Source: Mastigias papua (lineage: Eukaryota > Cnidaria > Scyphozoa > Rhizostomeae > Mastigiidae). From it: a stretch of 64,000 nucleotides of DNA. The first letter of the stretch is position 1, and every line of letters starts with the position of its first letter. The translations under genes and the position numbers were made by a program. Shown here piece after piece: positions 1-9,240 of the stretch. The DNA lies in contig OZ025268.1 of assembly GCA_964019165.1 (NCBI GenBank), positions 342,001-406,000 on the forward strand, given 5' to 3'. The notes beneath the pieces were generated by a model, which did no database searches, was not told the origin of the DNA, and saw only the letters and a list, made by a program, of their open reading frames with translations.

Positions 1-474
1 ACAGTACTTTATAAAGGTCAGTAGAATTATTTTAGCAAAATTCACTCATTTTAAGTTAGATCATTTGTCAAATAGCCACCATGAGAGATACTTTTAATAC
101 AACAAAGTGACCTCAAATTGAAATGTGAAGTGAAACGAATTCTTTCGTCACCCAGTCAACCTCTAAGAGTGCTGCAGTTTGTATAATTAACTTAATGATT
201 TTTGTATCTTGCACTTGTTAGTTCATGTTAAAACATATGCCATAGAAATATATGCCATAGGTTGCGATGTTTAGTTATTGCGGATTTTCTAGTTAGTTGA
301 TGTTGGTGTGAAGGTTTTTTCTGTGCACTTTTGTTTATACAACATCAATAGCAATTACACACAGTCTACAGACAACATCAATAGCAATTACACACAGTCT
401 ACAGCACATTCAAAACGATACCACTGGGAGGGCGCATTATCTATGCCATACCCTGTGGCCATTACATATAAAGG
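1..474. other. Flank left of the BEL element, no gene seen
   Basis: AT-rich sequence with no convincing exon. It contains a two-copy 33-bp direct repeat (339-404). The last five bases (470-474, AAAGG) are the left target-site duplication of the BEL/Pao element that follows. Confidence 0.6.
339..404. repeat. 33-bp tandem duplication
   Basis: Two adjacent identical copies of a 33-bp unit beginning ACAACATCAATAGC and ending GTCTACAG (339-371 and 372-404). Short and non-coding; the origin is unknown. Confidence 0.85.
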
Positions 475-851
475 TGTTTGGAAGACCGTCCTGGAGTTTT
501 GACCCTATCAACCCGAAGGCTAAAAACCAACTAACTAACTACGAATACGAACCCTATTTATACTATTCTAACAACGTAAACAACTATGAAATATTGTCAC
601 TCATTTTATTGTCCATACGCAAGGCGTTAATTAGAACAAAATGTCCTCAAAGGAATAATTAGCACTTTTAAACTGTCCAACTTAACGCAAAAACAACTGA
701 GATAGTAAAAAACACCTTTTGTCTGATTTGGCGTAAACATCTATTGTTTCGAACTGCTTAAACCAGTTTTTTTTTTTTTTTTTTGGAAAAACAAGTATTG
801 TTCCACTTAACAATTAAAAAATCAACTGTGTCCCATAACGTCTCCTGAACA
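475..851 (-). repeat. 3' LTR of the BEL/Pao element
   Basis: 377 bp, same length and sequence by eye as the LTR at 6461-6837, including the same 18-T run. It is flanked outside by AAAGG (470-474), which matches 6838-6842. Confidence 0.93.
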
Positions 852-865
852 TCCTCCCCCTCCTT
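852..865 (-). promoter_or_regulatory. Polypurine tract of the BEL/Pao element
   Basis: Directly abutting the 3' LTR the minus strand reads AAGGAGGGGGAGGA, an all-purine tract in the expected position for priming plus-strand DNA synthesis. Confidence 0.8.
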
Positions 866-960
866 GACAGCTACGCATGTCAATTGATGCTCTTCATCCT
901 GTGATTTCTCTAACACCATGTCAATGGCACATCCATCATGATGATGTTACCAGCAGCCAT

Positions 961-3900
961 TCAACAATCTTCTAAAAGGCATAGTTTGTTCACTGGTCTC
1001 TTTAATAACTTTTGTCCCATTTGTATTTGTGCCACTCTCACTTTTCCATCTTTTCCAGGAAATACTTGAATTATTTTTGCAAGGGGCCAATGAGCTCTGG
1101 GGCTATCAGGTGATATCACAATAACAATATCTCCTACCTTTAAGTTTCTCCTCTCTTTATGCCATTTTGTTGTTGGATTTAGACCAGGTAGCCATTCTTT
1201 AAGCCAACGTTGCCAAAAATGCTTCACTAATTCTTGAACACGTCGCCATCGTTTTCTTGGACTGAACGTCGTCTGGTCCACTGTCTCTGGTGCAAAACTA
1301 CCTCCCATTTGGCCATGGAGAAAGTGGTTTGGGGTCAAAGGCACATCATCATCTACATTTGCAGTCTGATATGTCAGTGGTCTTGAATTCAGCAGCGATT
1401 CTGCTCCTGTGATGGCAGTCATCAACTCTTCATCGGACACATTTGCATTCATCAAGATTGTTTTCAACGCTCGTTTTGCTGCCTTGATCATAATTTCATG
1501 AGCTCCACCAAAATGTGGCGACAAAGGAGGGTTGAAATGCCATTTGATACCACGATTTGCAGCACTCTTGATTATGCGATCCTGGTTCAGACTTCTAACG
1601 AGTTCTTGTAGCTCCTTGTCAGCTGCTACGAAATTACCACCATTGTCAGAAACAACTTCTCCAGGCTTCCCACGACGACTCACCATTCGATAAAAGGCAT
1701 TCAAAAATGAATCAGTATCCAGGCCAAATGCCATTTCCAAATGTACTGCTCTAGTAGCTAGGCATGTGAAAAGACATAGATATCGCTTTTGTCTTCGCTT
1801 ACCTCTCCCTTGGATGGTGATGAATGGCCCTCCATAATCCACAGCTACTCTTTCAAAGGCTCGTAATGACATCGCCAATCTAATGCTTGGTAGGGGTGCC
1901 ATAATCTGACTGCATGCTCTCGCTTTTCGTCTTTTACACCAGTTGCATTCGTTCTCCCATTCTCTTATCTCTTCTCTTGCTGAAATGATCCAAAAACGAG
2001 TTAAGATCGCTGCCAGTGTCTGATTTGTACCACCTGCATGATGATCCCTTTCATGGTAGAATTTCACAATCAGCTTAGTAACCCAGTTCTTCCTTGGTAG
2101 AATGATAGGATGTCTTGCATCGTATGGCAGGACGTCAGCATACCTCAATCTTCCATTGCACCGTAGAAGTCCATCTTCATCGATACGTGGCTGTAGAGCA
2201 ACCAATTTGCTGTCACTCTTCATCTGCTTTCCTTTCAATAGTTGCTGATATTCAGTTGTAAATGCCTCTTGTTGCACTTCTTTGACGATGTGAATTTCTG
2301 CATCTCTGATTTCTTCATGTGTCAATTCCCCTTGAATTCTTTCTTCTATCGATGTTCGACAGTTGTGCAAGAAACGGCAAACCCAAGCTACAAGTCTTGT
2401 AAGTCGAAGCCAGCTTGAAAAATGAGACGGATCCAAAGGCCAAGAATTCTCTTTACTTGCTTTCATCGGTTTATCCTCCACTGGCTCTCCAATCGTAGAT
2501 TCCTTCGTGCTTACTGCATCAGCAAACAACGATTGATTCTCTGCTGCAGACTTCACTTTTGAGCGACCAGACTTCTTCTGTTCTGTTACTGCATCCTTTG
2601 ACATCTCAAATTGATTCTGAGGCCATTCTACTTCATCCATTTGCAAGAATTCTGGTCCTTTCCACCATTGCTCATTGCATGCCAACGTAGATGTTGCCAT
2701 CCCTCTTGTCAAGTGATCAGCATATACATACCTCGCATAAACAACAGCTCCATACGCTTCTTCTGATGCATCACTGAAAACGTGTAATTGCATTGACTGA
2801 ACATCTTTATGCTTACCAATGTGAAGACATCTTGGCACTGAAAGGTCTGACAATTCGCGGAGGTCACTGTACCAACTCTGAACCTTTGACTTGACTTCAC
2901 CAACCAGCTCTTCATCCCAGTCAAAGCCTTTTCGCCAGATTTCCTGCATGACCACTTTTGCTGTTATAATGAATGGTGCCAAGAAACCAAGAGGATCAAA
3001 CAATGTTGCAATTGTGCTGAGGAACGATCTTTTCGTTATGATTTGATTTTCTTCAGGTGGGCTTGAGTGAAAACTAAAAATGTCCTCCTTTGCTCGCCAA
3101 AGAATCCCAAGTGTTTTTACAGTTGGAAGCTCCCCACTGTCCAAATCAATTTCAGATGCTCTGTCTTCTACTGGGATTGCAGAGAGAACTTCTGGAGAAT
3201 TTGAGAGCCACTTACGTGCACGCATGCCAGCCTTGTTCCATAGAGCTGCAAGCTGATGATAGAGTTTTACTCCCTTTTCTTCATCTTGCACTGAATCCAT
3301 GCTATCATCCATGTAGGTTGACTTGAGTGCAGTTTCTGAAGCCATGGGATATTCTGATCTGTGCAACTGAGCATGCTTTTGAATCACAAACTGTGCTTGA
3401 AACGGTGAACTTGTTATACCAAATACCACTCGACTGAATTCATACTCTTCTGGCTCTCTGCTCTGGTCACATCCTCTCCAAAGAAATCGATGATACGCAC
3501 GATCAGCTTCTGGAATCTGAATTCTCAAATACATCTCAGCAATGTCACAGACTAAAGCAGTGGGATGACATCTGAAGCGCAGCAAAACATCAAACAATTC
3601 ACGTTGCAGCTTTGGGCCTGAATATATCATATCATTCAAGGATGTCCCTTCATACTTTGCTGACGCATCGAAGACAATTCTGATCTTGGTGGTTGCTTTG
3701 TTGGGCTTCAAAATAGCAAAATGAGGAAGATACCACTTGCTCTCAGGTTGCTTCTCAGAGATTGGAACTTTTCGTATGTATCCTTTGTCCAAATATTGAT
3801 CAATAACTTCATCATAAGCCTTCATCACATCTGGATTCTTGAGCAAACGTTTCTCGGTGTTCTGGAGTCTTTTCATTGCCATTTTATGATTGTTCACCAT

Positions 3901-6393
3901 TCCATGACTGTCTTGTTTCCATGGTACTCCAACTTCATATCGACCATCAATGAATCTGAAAGAATCCTCAGCTTTTTGCAGTGCAGCCTTCTCATCAGTA
4001 TCCAGCACCGTTGTCTGAGTGAACGTTCCAGCTGAATCAATATCCCAAAACTTCTTCATTGTTGCGTTGATTTCATCGACATCACTTCTTCTGCTTGCTG
4101 TGAACAGAGTCGTCATACTGAAATTGGTATGAGCATCAGGAATGTTCTTGCCTTCTGGACATCCTACGCATGTCCATCCCAATGGTGTTCGTCTGGCAAT
4201 GGGCTCCCCTTCTTGTCCTCTGACTTCTTTGTAAGAACAGTGCAGGTCAAGGTAGTCAATACCAATCAGCAAATCCACAATAGGTCTCAAGCCTGAGTCT
4301 GGAAAATTGATGTGCTTCAAATGAGGCCATTTGTCTGCATGTTGTGACCATTGGATGATCTTCATGTTGCCAGTTACTTTCTTTGCTGTAAGTGCTTTCA
4401 CTCTGATATCAACATCGCCATTTACACTTTCCAGTCCAAACTCAACGGGCATTGTTTGAAAAGATTTGCAATCGCCATTCAAAACATTGACCTTTATTAT
4501 TTCAAAAGTACCATTGAGACCAAGTTCTGCTGCAACATCTTCATTCACATACGTTTGAGTGCTTGCATCATCCAGAAGTGCATTCACTTTCAATCTTCGA
4601 CAGCCATTCTTCAAAATTACTGGAATTGTTCTCAATGCAGTTGTTCCTTTGACATTTGGTGTTGAACACACCATCGTTGTTTGCGTTGCAAAATTCCTCT
4701 TCAAATGCTCCCCCTCCGTGGCTGATGAAGACAACTGTTGCTGACTGCTGCTGTTCACTGCTTGTTGAATGGAAGCTTCTGGTTTCTTTGTTTCATCGTT
4801 GGCTTGCTTTGCATTGTTCCTGTTACCCATGCTATGTAGCAGCTTGCTGTGTGTTTCCTGACATCCATGAATATCACACTTTCTACTTCGAGTACACTGA
4901 TTGCCACTGTGGTCATCACCAAGGCATCGAAAACACAGTTTGAATTGCTTTGCCAGATTCCATCGCTGACGAATGTCCATGTTTCGAAAATCATCACATG
5001 CCCAAACACCATGTCTACCATTGCACACTTTGCACAGTCGTTGCTTCCCATACTTCCCATGAGTGACGTTTGATTTACCCAACTGAAAATGATTCACTTG
5101 TTGTCTGTCTTCAGTAGCTCCAAAGAATGTCGCTCTCTTCTCTCCTGCAAAGCCTCTTGATCCACTACTTCTTCTATCACTTGATACACCATGTACTGTT
5201 TCTCTTGCAACTGTGTAGAATTCAGCTTCTTGAATCACCCACATCTTCAGTGTTTCAACGCATTCTCTTCTTCGATTCTCAAAAATCCATCGATTGTATT
5301 GAGTCAGCAGTGTTTCTGGAAGTTTCTTCAGTAGCTTGATGTAGAGAGATCCATTTCCCAATTCGTCATGACGTCCACTCTCCAGTAGATTCACCACCAA
5401 GATATCAAGTAGATCTGCAAACTTCTCTATGTCTTTTGAACTTCCATCTTTCACTGGTTTGAAATTGTCCAAGTCTTCCAAGTGAATTGCGATTTCCCTT
5501 CTCTTGCCACCAAATTTTCGCTCCAACCTGTCCTTTGCAACTTCATATGCAGCTCCAGAAAAGCCAAGATTCTCAATCGCTTCCAGAGCAACGCCAGATA
5601 GATATTGCCTCAACTGCAGCAGCTTGTATTCAGGAGTCGCAGGAGCTCTGTCAATGCAGGCCAGAAATGCAGCTTTCCAGTTCTCGTACTTTCGCTTGTC
5701 ACCAGAGAAAACGGGAATTGCAACACGTTGCAGTTGTCTCCACATGTCTTGGCCAAGTAACTCTTCGTATGTATATCGCTCAGATCGCCTGTGATCACCA
5801 CCACATCTGACTGACTGTTGCAGTTGCCGTGAATATTCCTCTGGGTTCATTGGAAACTGACTTCTTCTCGTACCACCTCCAGCATTGAATGCCTTTTGCT
5901 GTAGCTCTTCTTGTCGCTCACCATCGTTATGAAATTTGGAAGCATCACATCTTGCTTCCTTTCGAAACTCTCGTAGGTTGTAAGATCCCGCTGTGTTGCT
6001 CGATTCTGCTTCTTTTCGTTCATCCAGATACTCCTGTGCTCTGTTGTGTGCCTCTTCAAATTCTTGCACCAACTGCTCCATTTCCTGAGTGACTTTCTGC
6101 CTTGCCCTTCCATTCTTCTGCCATTGATAATGCTCTGACAGTGCGATCATGATCTTCAGTGCCCTTTCTTGTGTGTTGTCCAATTTCGCTTGCCCATCTC
6201 GAACCTGACGTCTGCTCGGTAGATCCATTTCTTCAACCAGTTCCAACAACTGCTTTCTTGCTCGTGTGAACGCCGATTTCGCCTTCGCCTTCTCTTGCTT
6301 CAAGCTTTCCAAACTTTCCTCCAAATCTTCCACTTCTTCTCTTCTCCCGATCCCATCTTCTGTCCTCGCATCTTCGCCAGTGTTTGAAGTCAT
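961..6393 (-). CDS. BEL/Pao gag-pol polyprotein, RNase H deleted
   Basis: Single open frame of about 1,810 aa. The frame stays open to 6516, but that stretch runs into the LTR, so the Met at 6393 after the primer-binding site is chosen. In order (residues from 6393): coiled-coil N-terminus; DUF1759 gag-like region, about 225-380; CCHC zinc knuckle near 490; DUF1758 aspartic protease with LLDDAST near 609; Pao-type reverse transcriptase with YMDD near 1028; peptidase A17-type region; a remnant of RNase H; H2C2 zinc-binding and integrase core with Asp in VAVDYGG and SDNGGNF and Glu in GGAHE; DUF5641 at the C-terminus. The RNase H segment jumps from HVFSDASEEAYGAVVYAR to ADHLTRGM, so roughly 100 residues including later catalytic positions are absent while the frame is kept. 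Autonomous activity is therefore doubtful. Confidence 0.93.
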   Translation of the reverse strand: MTSNTGEDARTEDGIGRREEVEDLEESLESLKQEKAKAKSAFTRARKQLLELVEEMDLPSRRQVRDGQAKLDNTQERALKIMIALSEHYQWQKNGRARQKVTQEMEQLVQEFEEAHNRAQEYLDERKEAESSNTAGSYNLREFRKEARCDASKFHNDGERQEELQQKAFNAGGGTRRSQFPMNPEEYSRQLQQSVRCGGDHRRSERYTYEELLGQDMWRQLQRVAIPVFSGDKRKYENWKAAFLACIDRAPATPEYKLLQLRQYLSGVALEAIENLGFSGAAYEVAKDRLERKFGGKRREIAIHLEDLDNFKPVKDGSSKDIEKFADLLDILVVNLLESGRHDELGNGSLYIKLLKKLPETLLTQYNRWIFENRRRECVETLKMWVIQEAEFYTVARETVHGVSSDRRSSGSRGFAGEKRATFFGATEDRQQVNHFQLGKSNVTHGKYGKQRLCKVCNGRHGVWACDDFRNMDIRQRWNLAKQFKLCFRCLGDDHSGNQCTRSRKCDIHGCQETHSKLLHSMGNRNNAKQANDETKKPEASIQQAVNSSSQQQLSSSATEGEHLKRNFATQTTMVCSTPNVKGTTALRTIPVILKNGCRRLKVNALLDDASTQTYVNEDVAAELGLNGTFEIIKVNVLNGDCKSFQTMPVEFGLESVNGDVDIRVKALTAKKVTGNMKIIQWSQHADKWPHLKHINFPDSGLRPIVDLLIGIDYLDLHCSYKEVRGQEGEPIARRTPLGWTCVGCPEGKNIPDAHTNFSMTTLFTASRRSDVDEINATMKKFWDIDSAGTFTQTTVLDTDEKAALQKAEDSFRFIDGRYEVGVPWKQDSHGMVNNHKMAMKRLQNTEKRLLKNPDVMKAYDEVIDQYLDKGYIRKVPISEKQPESKWYLPHFAILKPNKATTKIRIVFDASAKYEGTSLNDMIYSGPKLQRELFDVLLRFRCHPTALVCDIAEMYLRIQIPEADRAYHRFLWRGCDQSREPEEYEFSRVVFGITSSPFQAQFVIQKHAQLHRSEYPMASETALKSTYMDDSMDSVQDEEKGVKLYHQLAALWNKAGMRARKWLSNSPEVLSAIPVEDRASEIDLDSGELPTVKTLGILWRAKEDIFSFHSSPPEENQIITKRSFLSTIATLFDPLGFLAPFIITAKVVMQEIWRKGFDWDEELVGEVKSKVQSWYSDLRELSDLSVPRCLHIGKHKDVQSMQLHVFSDASEEAYGAVVYARYVYADHLTRGMATSTLACNEQWWKGPEFLQMDEVEWPQNQFEMSKDAVTEQKKSGRSKVKSAAENQSLFADAVSTKESTIGEPVEDKPMKASKENSWPLDPSHFSSWLRLTRLVAWVCRFLHNCRTSIEERIQGELTHEEIRDAEIHIVKEVQQEAFTTEYQQLLKGKQMKSDSKLVALQPRIDEDGLLRCNGRLRYADVLPYDARHPIILPRKNWVTKLIVKFYHERDHHAGGTNQTLAAILTRFWIISAREEIREWENECNWCKRRKARACSQIMAPLPSIRLAMSLRAFERVAVDYGGPFITIQGRGKRRQKRYLCLFTCLATRAVHLEMAFGLDTDSFLNAFYRMVSRRGKPGEVVSDNGGNFVAADKELQELVRSLNQDRIIKSAANRGIKWHFNPPLSPHFGGAHEIMIKAAKRALKTILMNANVSDEELMTAITGAESLLNSRPLTYQTANVDDDVPLTPNHFLHGQMGGSFAPETVDQTTFSPRKRWRRVQELVKHFWQRWLKEWLPGLNPTTKWHKERRNLKVGDIVIVISPDSPRAHWPLAKIIQVFPGKDGKVRVAQIQMGQKLLKRPVNKLCLLEDC

Positions 6394-6440
6394 ACTTCTC
6401 GTCAGTTGGCCTTCCTTTTTCCAAGTCTGTCCTCGGCAAA

Positions 6441-6458
6441 AACTACCCTCTGCTACCA
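6441..6458 (-). promoter_or_regulatory. Primer-binding site of the BEL/Pao element
   Basis: Two bases inside the 5' LTR the minus strand reads TGGTAGCAGAGGGTAG. It begins with TGG, complementary to the CCA end of a tRNA, as expected for tRNA priming of minus-strand DNA. The tRNA species was not determined. Confidence 0.7.
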
Positions 6459-6460
6459 AA

Positions 6461-6837
6461 TGTTTGGAAGACCGTCCTGGAGTTTTGACCCTATCAACCC
6501 GAAGGCTAAAAACCAACTAACTAACTACGAATACGAACCCTATTTATACTATTCTAACAACGTAAACAACTATGAAATATTGTCACTCATTTTATTGTCC
6601 ATACGCAAGGCGTTAATTAGAACAAAATGTCCTCAAAGGAATAATTAGCACTTTTAAACTGTCCAACTTAACGCAAAAACAACTGAGATAGTAAAAAACA
6701 CCTTTTGTCTGATTTGGCGTAAACATCTATTGTTTCGAACTGCTTAAACCAGTTTTTTTTTTTTTTTTTTGGAAAAACAAGTATTGTTCCACTTAACAAT
6801 TAAAAAATCAACTGTGTCCCATAACGTCTCCTGAACA
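6461..6837 (-). repeat. 5' LTR of the BEL/Pao element
   Basis: 377 bp. On the minus strand it begins TGTTCAGGAGACG and ends CCAAACA. It matches the other LTR throughout by eye and is followed outside by the duplication AAAGG (6838-6842). It should carry the promoter for the genomic RNA; no specific promoter motif was identified. Confidence 0.93.
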
Positions 6838-7305
6838 AAAGGGACATTTACACTAGGAGCGAATTGGCGAAGAAACTAGATGATAGAAGTTGTCGCTCAA
6901 AGTCGGTGCTGGTGTGAAGGTTCTACTCGGTTTTGGCGTTAATTTGACGACATTACTATTCCCTGACAGGTTTTATGGCTGGTTATAGGCAAGAAAATTT
7001 CTATCCTATTGCATGATTTTTTATCTTTTTCTCCTAAACTGTTGTTATCTCATTCAAAGTTCTCATTATTTACCTCTCATTGCGCCCCTTCATTCCAAGT
7101 GCAACACAGAGAAGCTTTACTTAATAGTTTTAATTACCCGCTTCGCTCGATGAAGCCCGTCACTTCCCCAAACTATATGAGCACCCTATGGACTGCATCA
7201 GTTCAGTAAATTGCGGTGTTGTGGTATTGTGGTATTGCGGTATTGTGGCATTGAATGACATGGGAGTCACAGAATTTTATCGTGTGCTTTTGTTGGTTAT
7301 TGCAG
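6838..7305. other. Between BEL element and SH3 exon, no gene seen
   Basis: Starts with the right-hand target duplication AAAGG (6838-6842). A short run of repeated TGTGGTATTG-like units lies near 7212-7250. The last bases form the pyrimidine-rich acceptor of the SH3 exon (TTGTTGGTTATTGCAG). This is probably intron of the SH3 gene. Confidence 0.5.
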
Positions 7306-7469
7306 TCAGAGCATTATTTGCATATGACAAAGATAAAGACGACGAGCTTGACTTCAAGGAAAACGATATCATTTCAGTAATAAAAGAGAATGATGACGGT
7401 TGGCTTGATGGCATATCAGAAGATGGTCGCACTGGTCTTTTGCCAGGAAATTATGTTGTTCGTGTATAG
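7306..7469 (+). CDS. Terminal exon of an SH3 protein, Abi-like
   Basis: A last exon encoding one complete SH3 domain of about 54 residues that ends at the protein C-terminus. It starts after a good acceptor (TTATTGCAG at 7297-7305) in phase 1 and stops at 7467-7469. Visible SH3 hallmarks are ALFAYD (the ALYDY motif), the acidic RT loop [10 protein letters not shown], the Trp in DDGWLDG and the PGNYV motif. The run DKDDELxFxExxIIxVIKxNDDGW resembles the C-terminal SH3 of Abl-interactor (Abi) proteins, which recruit Abl and the WAVE complex. This is recognition by eye, and other adaptors with a C-terminal SH3 remain possible. No upstream exon could be placed; they probably lie left of the window, which would put the BEL insertion in an intron. 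Confidence 0.75.
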
Positions 7470-9240
7470 ATGGACTGATTGCAAAGCTAAATGACAATGT
7501 ACTCATAGCAATATTCTCATTTAAGAAGTTTCTTCTCTCGAATTTAAAGGGATTACTATTTTGTCCTTGTGGCCAAGTATTTGATCATTGGATTGATCGG
7601 TTAGAATCATGCTTGACATATTTTGTACGAATTTGTCAACGAGAATGATGCTTCTTATTGTATTAAGTATTGCTAAGTGTAATCTAATTTCATATTTACA
7701 ATTTTAAATCTGGAACTTTTCTAGAAGGCTCTGGAGCCAACACTCGTCATTGGGAGACTTTAATGTCGATTTTATTGAATTATTGAAAAAATTCTTATCT
7801 CTTTGATAAAGCTCCATTCTTATCGTGGTCAAGGGCAGTTTTTGACTGTGTCAGAAATCTTAACTTGATTGAATGTTAGACCTTCTTAATGGTTTATTCA
7901 TGATGGTAATTCTTTTCTTTACTTATTGACACCCATATCTTTATAGTTTATTTAGACTTTGCTTAAATTATTTTTTGATGCAATCCAAGTATTGTTATAA
8001 GGGCTTTTTGCAATAGTCAATATGTTTTTATTGTATCTGCATTTGTTTACTTGCCATATGTTCTCTCTCTCTTTCTCTTTCTCTCTAGCTCTCTTCGATA
8101 TGCTTTATATGAAATCTATCTTGCCCTTGGAAATATTATTGCTTTGCCTACTGTGTAGATTTGAATCTTTGTCTACGATATCAGATCTTTTCCCTCATAT
8201 TCAAATACGTCTGAAGATAACACCAGCTATGTTTAAATTTCATCTGCTTCTGCAGGTATATCTTGATATAATACTATGCATCATATTTAATAGCTTTTAA
8301 ATTAATAGTGTAAATTTGTAAAGTACAGAGACGACAAAGAGCATAGTAGATGAATGTTGACTTCTTTGGTAGTTCTATAGGTGCTAACTTAGCACTGACA
8401 TCAGTTTCATGAATCTGTTGCCATTATGTGAAAGAGAGTCTAAGTCACCAGTGCATGAACCTTGTCTTTAAGACTTGCGCAGTCATGGTACATGTCCAGC
8501 AAATTATTTCACAACATGTACTCCAATCTAGCTTTTTCTTCTATTTTCTTGTTGACATGTCATCTTACAGGAACGTATTGAAACAACGGCTGGGTCCCTT
8601 GAAAGAACAATATATACAAAGTTAATAGCTTTGATGTATTTCAGTGTTCTATTTTTTATGAGCTATATCTATCTGCCATTCGTAAGCCATCTATTGGTAA
8701 TTATCGGGACTGTAATTCATTTATCCTGGGGATCGAGTGCCTCTGAATTTTATTGAGATAACTATAAGCCTTACTTCTGGCCTTCAAGTTTCCCATTCAT
8801 ATTTATAATATCTTTTATCTTGAAGTACTAGTGCAAGAGCTCCTATATTAGGTTTGATTTTGATTGGCGTGGAGTTTTTCAAGTCTAATCTTCCCATTAG
8901 CACCATGAGATTTGATTTTAGATTTTTACTATTCTACTTAAAAATGCAGTTTTCGATTGCTTGGACGCATTTCATATTGCAAAGTGCATAAATCATGATG
9001 AAGATTAAATATCAGCACATTCGAGGATTGACTTTAGATATATTGATAGATGACACCATTAAAATAAGGATCGTCAGATCTTCCAGTATGTATCTCCTTT
9101 AACAGTGCAATGCAAGCAAAGTCATCACATATGTCCTTGGAAGCAGAGCATGCAATGTGCAAACCAGCATTGGTGTATTTTAGAAGTGTATTCAAATGCA
9201 CTGCGTCAGGAATGCGTTGTTACGCCCGTGATGATCTGTA
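7470..9240. other. Intergenic stretch and possible 3' UTRs
   Basis: About 1.8 kb of AT-rich sequence with pyrimidine runs (CT-rich near 8060-8095). No exon with splice signals or conserved protein was recognised. Its edges probably hold the 3' UTRs of the converging SH3 gene (plus) and tau-like gene (minus). Confidence 0.5.

Larger units (their letters stand above)
475..6837 (-). mobile_element. Full-length BEL/Pao LTR retrotransposon
   Basis: A complete 6,363-bp element read on the minus strand. It has two 377-bp LTRs (475-851 and 6461-6837) with TG...CA ends, a 5-bp duplication AAAGG on both sides (470-474 and 6838-6842), a primer-binding site just inside the 5' LTR, a polypurine tract just inside the 3' LTR, and one uninterrupted gag-pol frame. 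The LTRs look identical by eye, including an 18-T run, so the insertion should be recent. The protease, reverse transcriptase and integrase regions look intact, but the centre of RNase H is missing. No envelope-like frame was seen. Confidence 0.95.
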
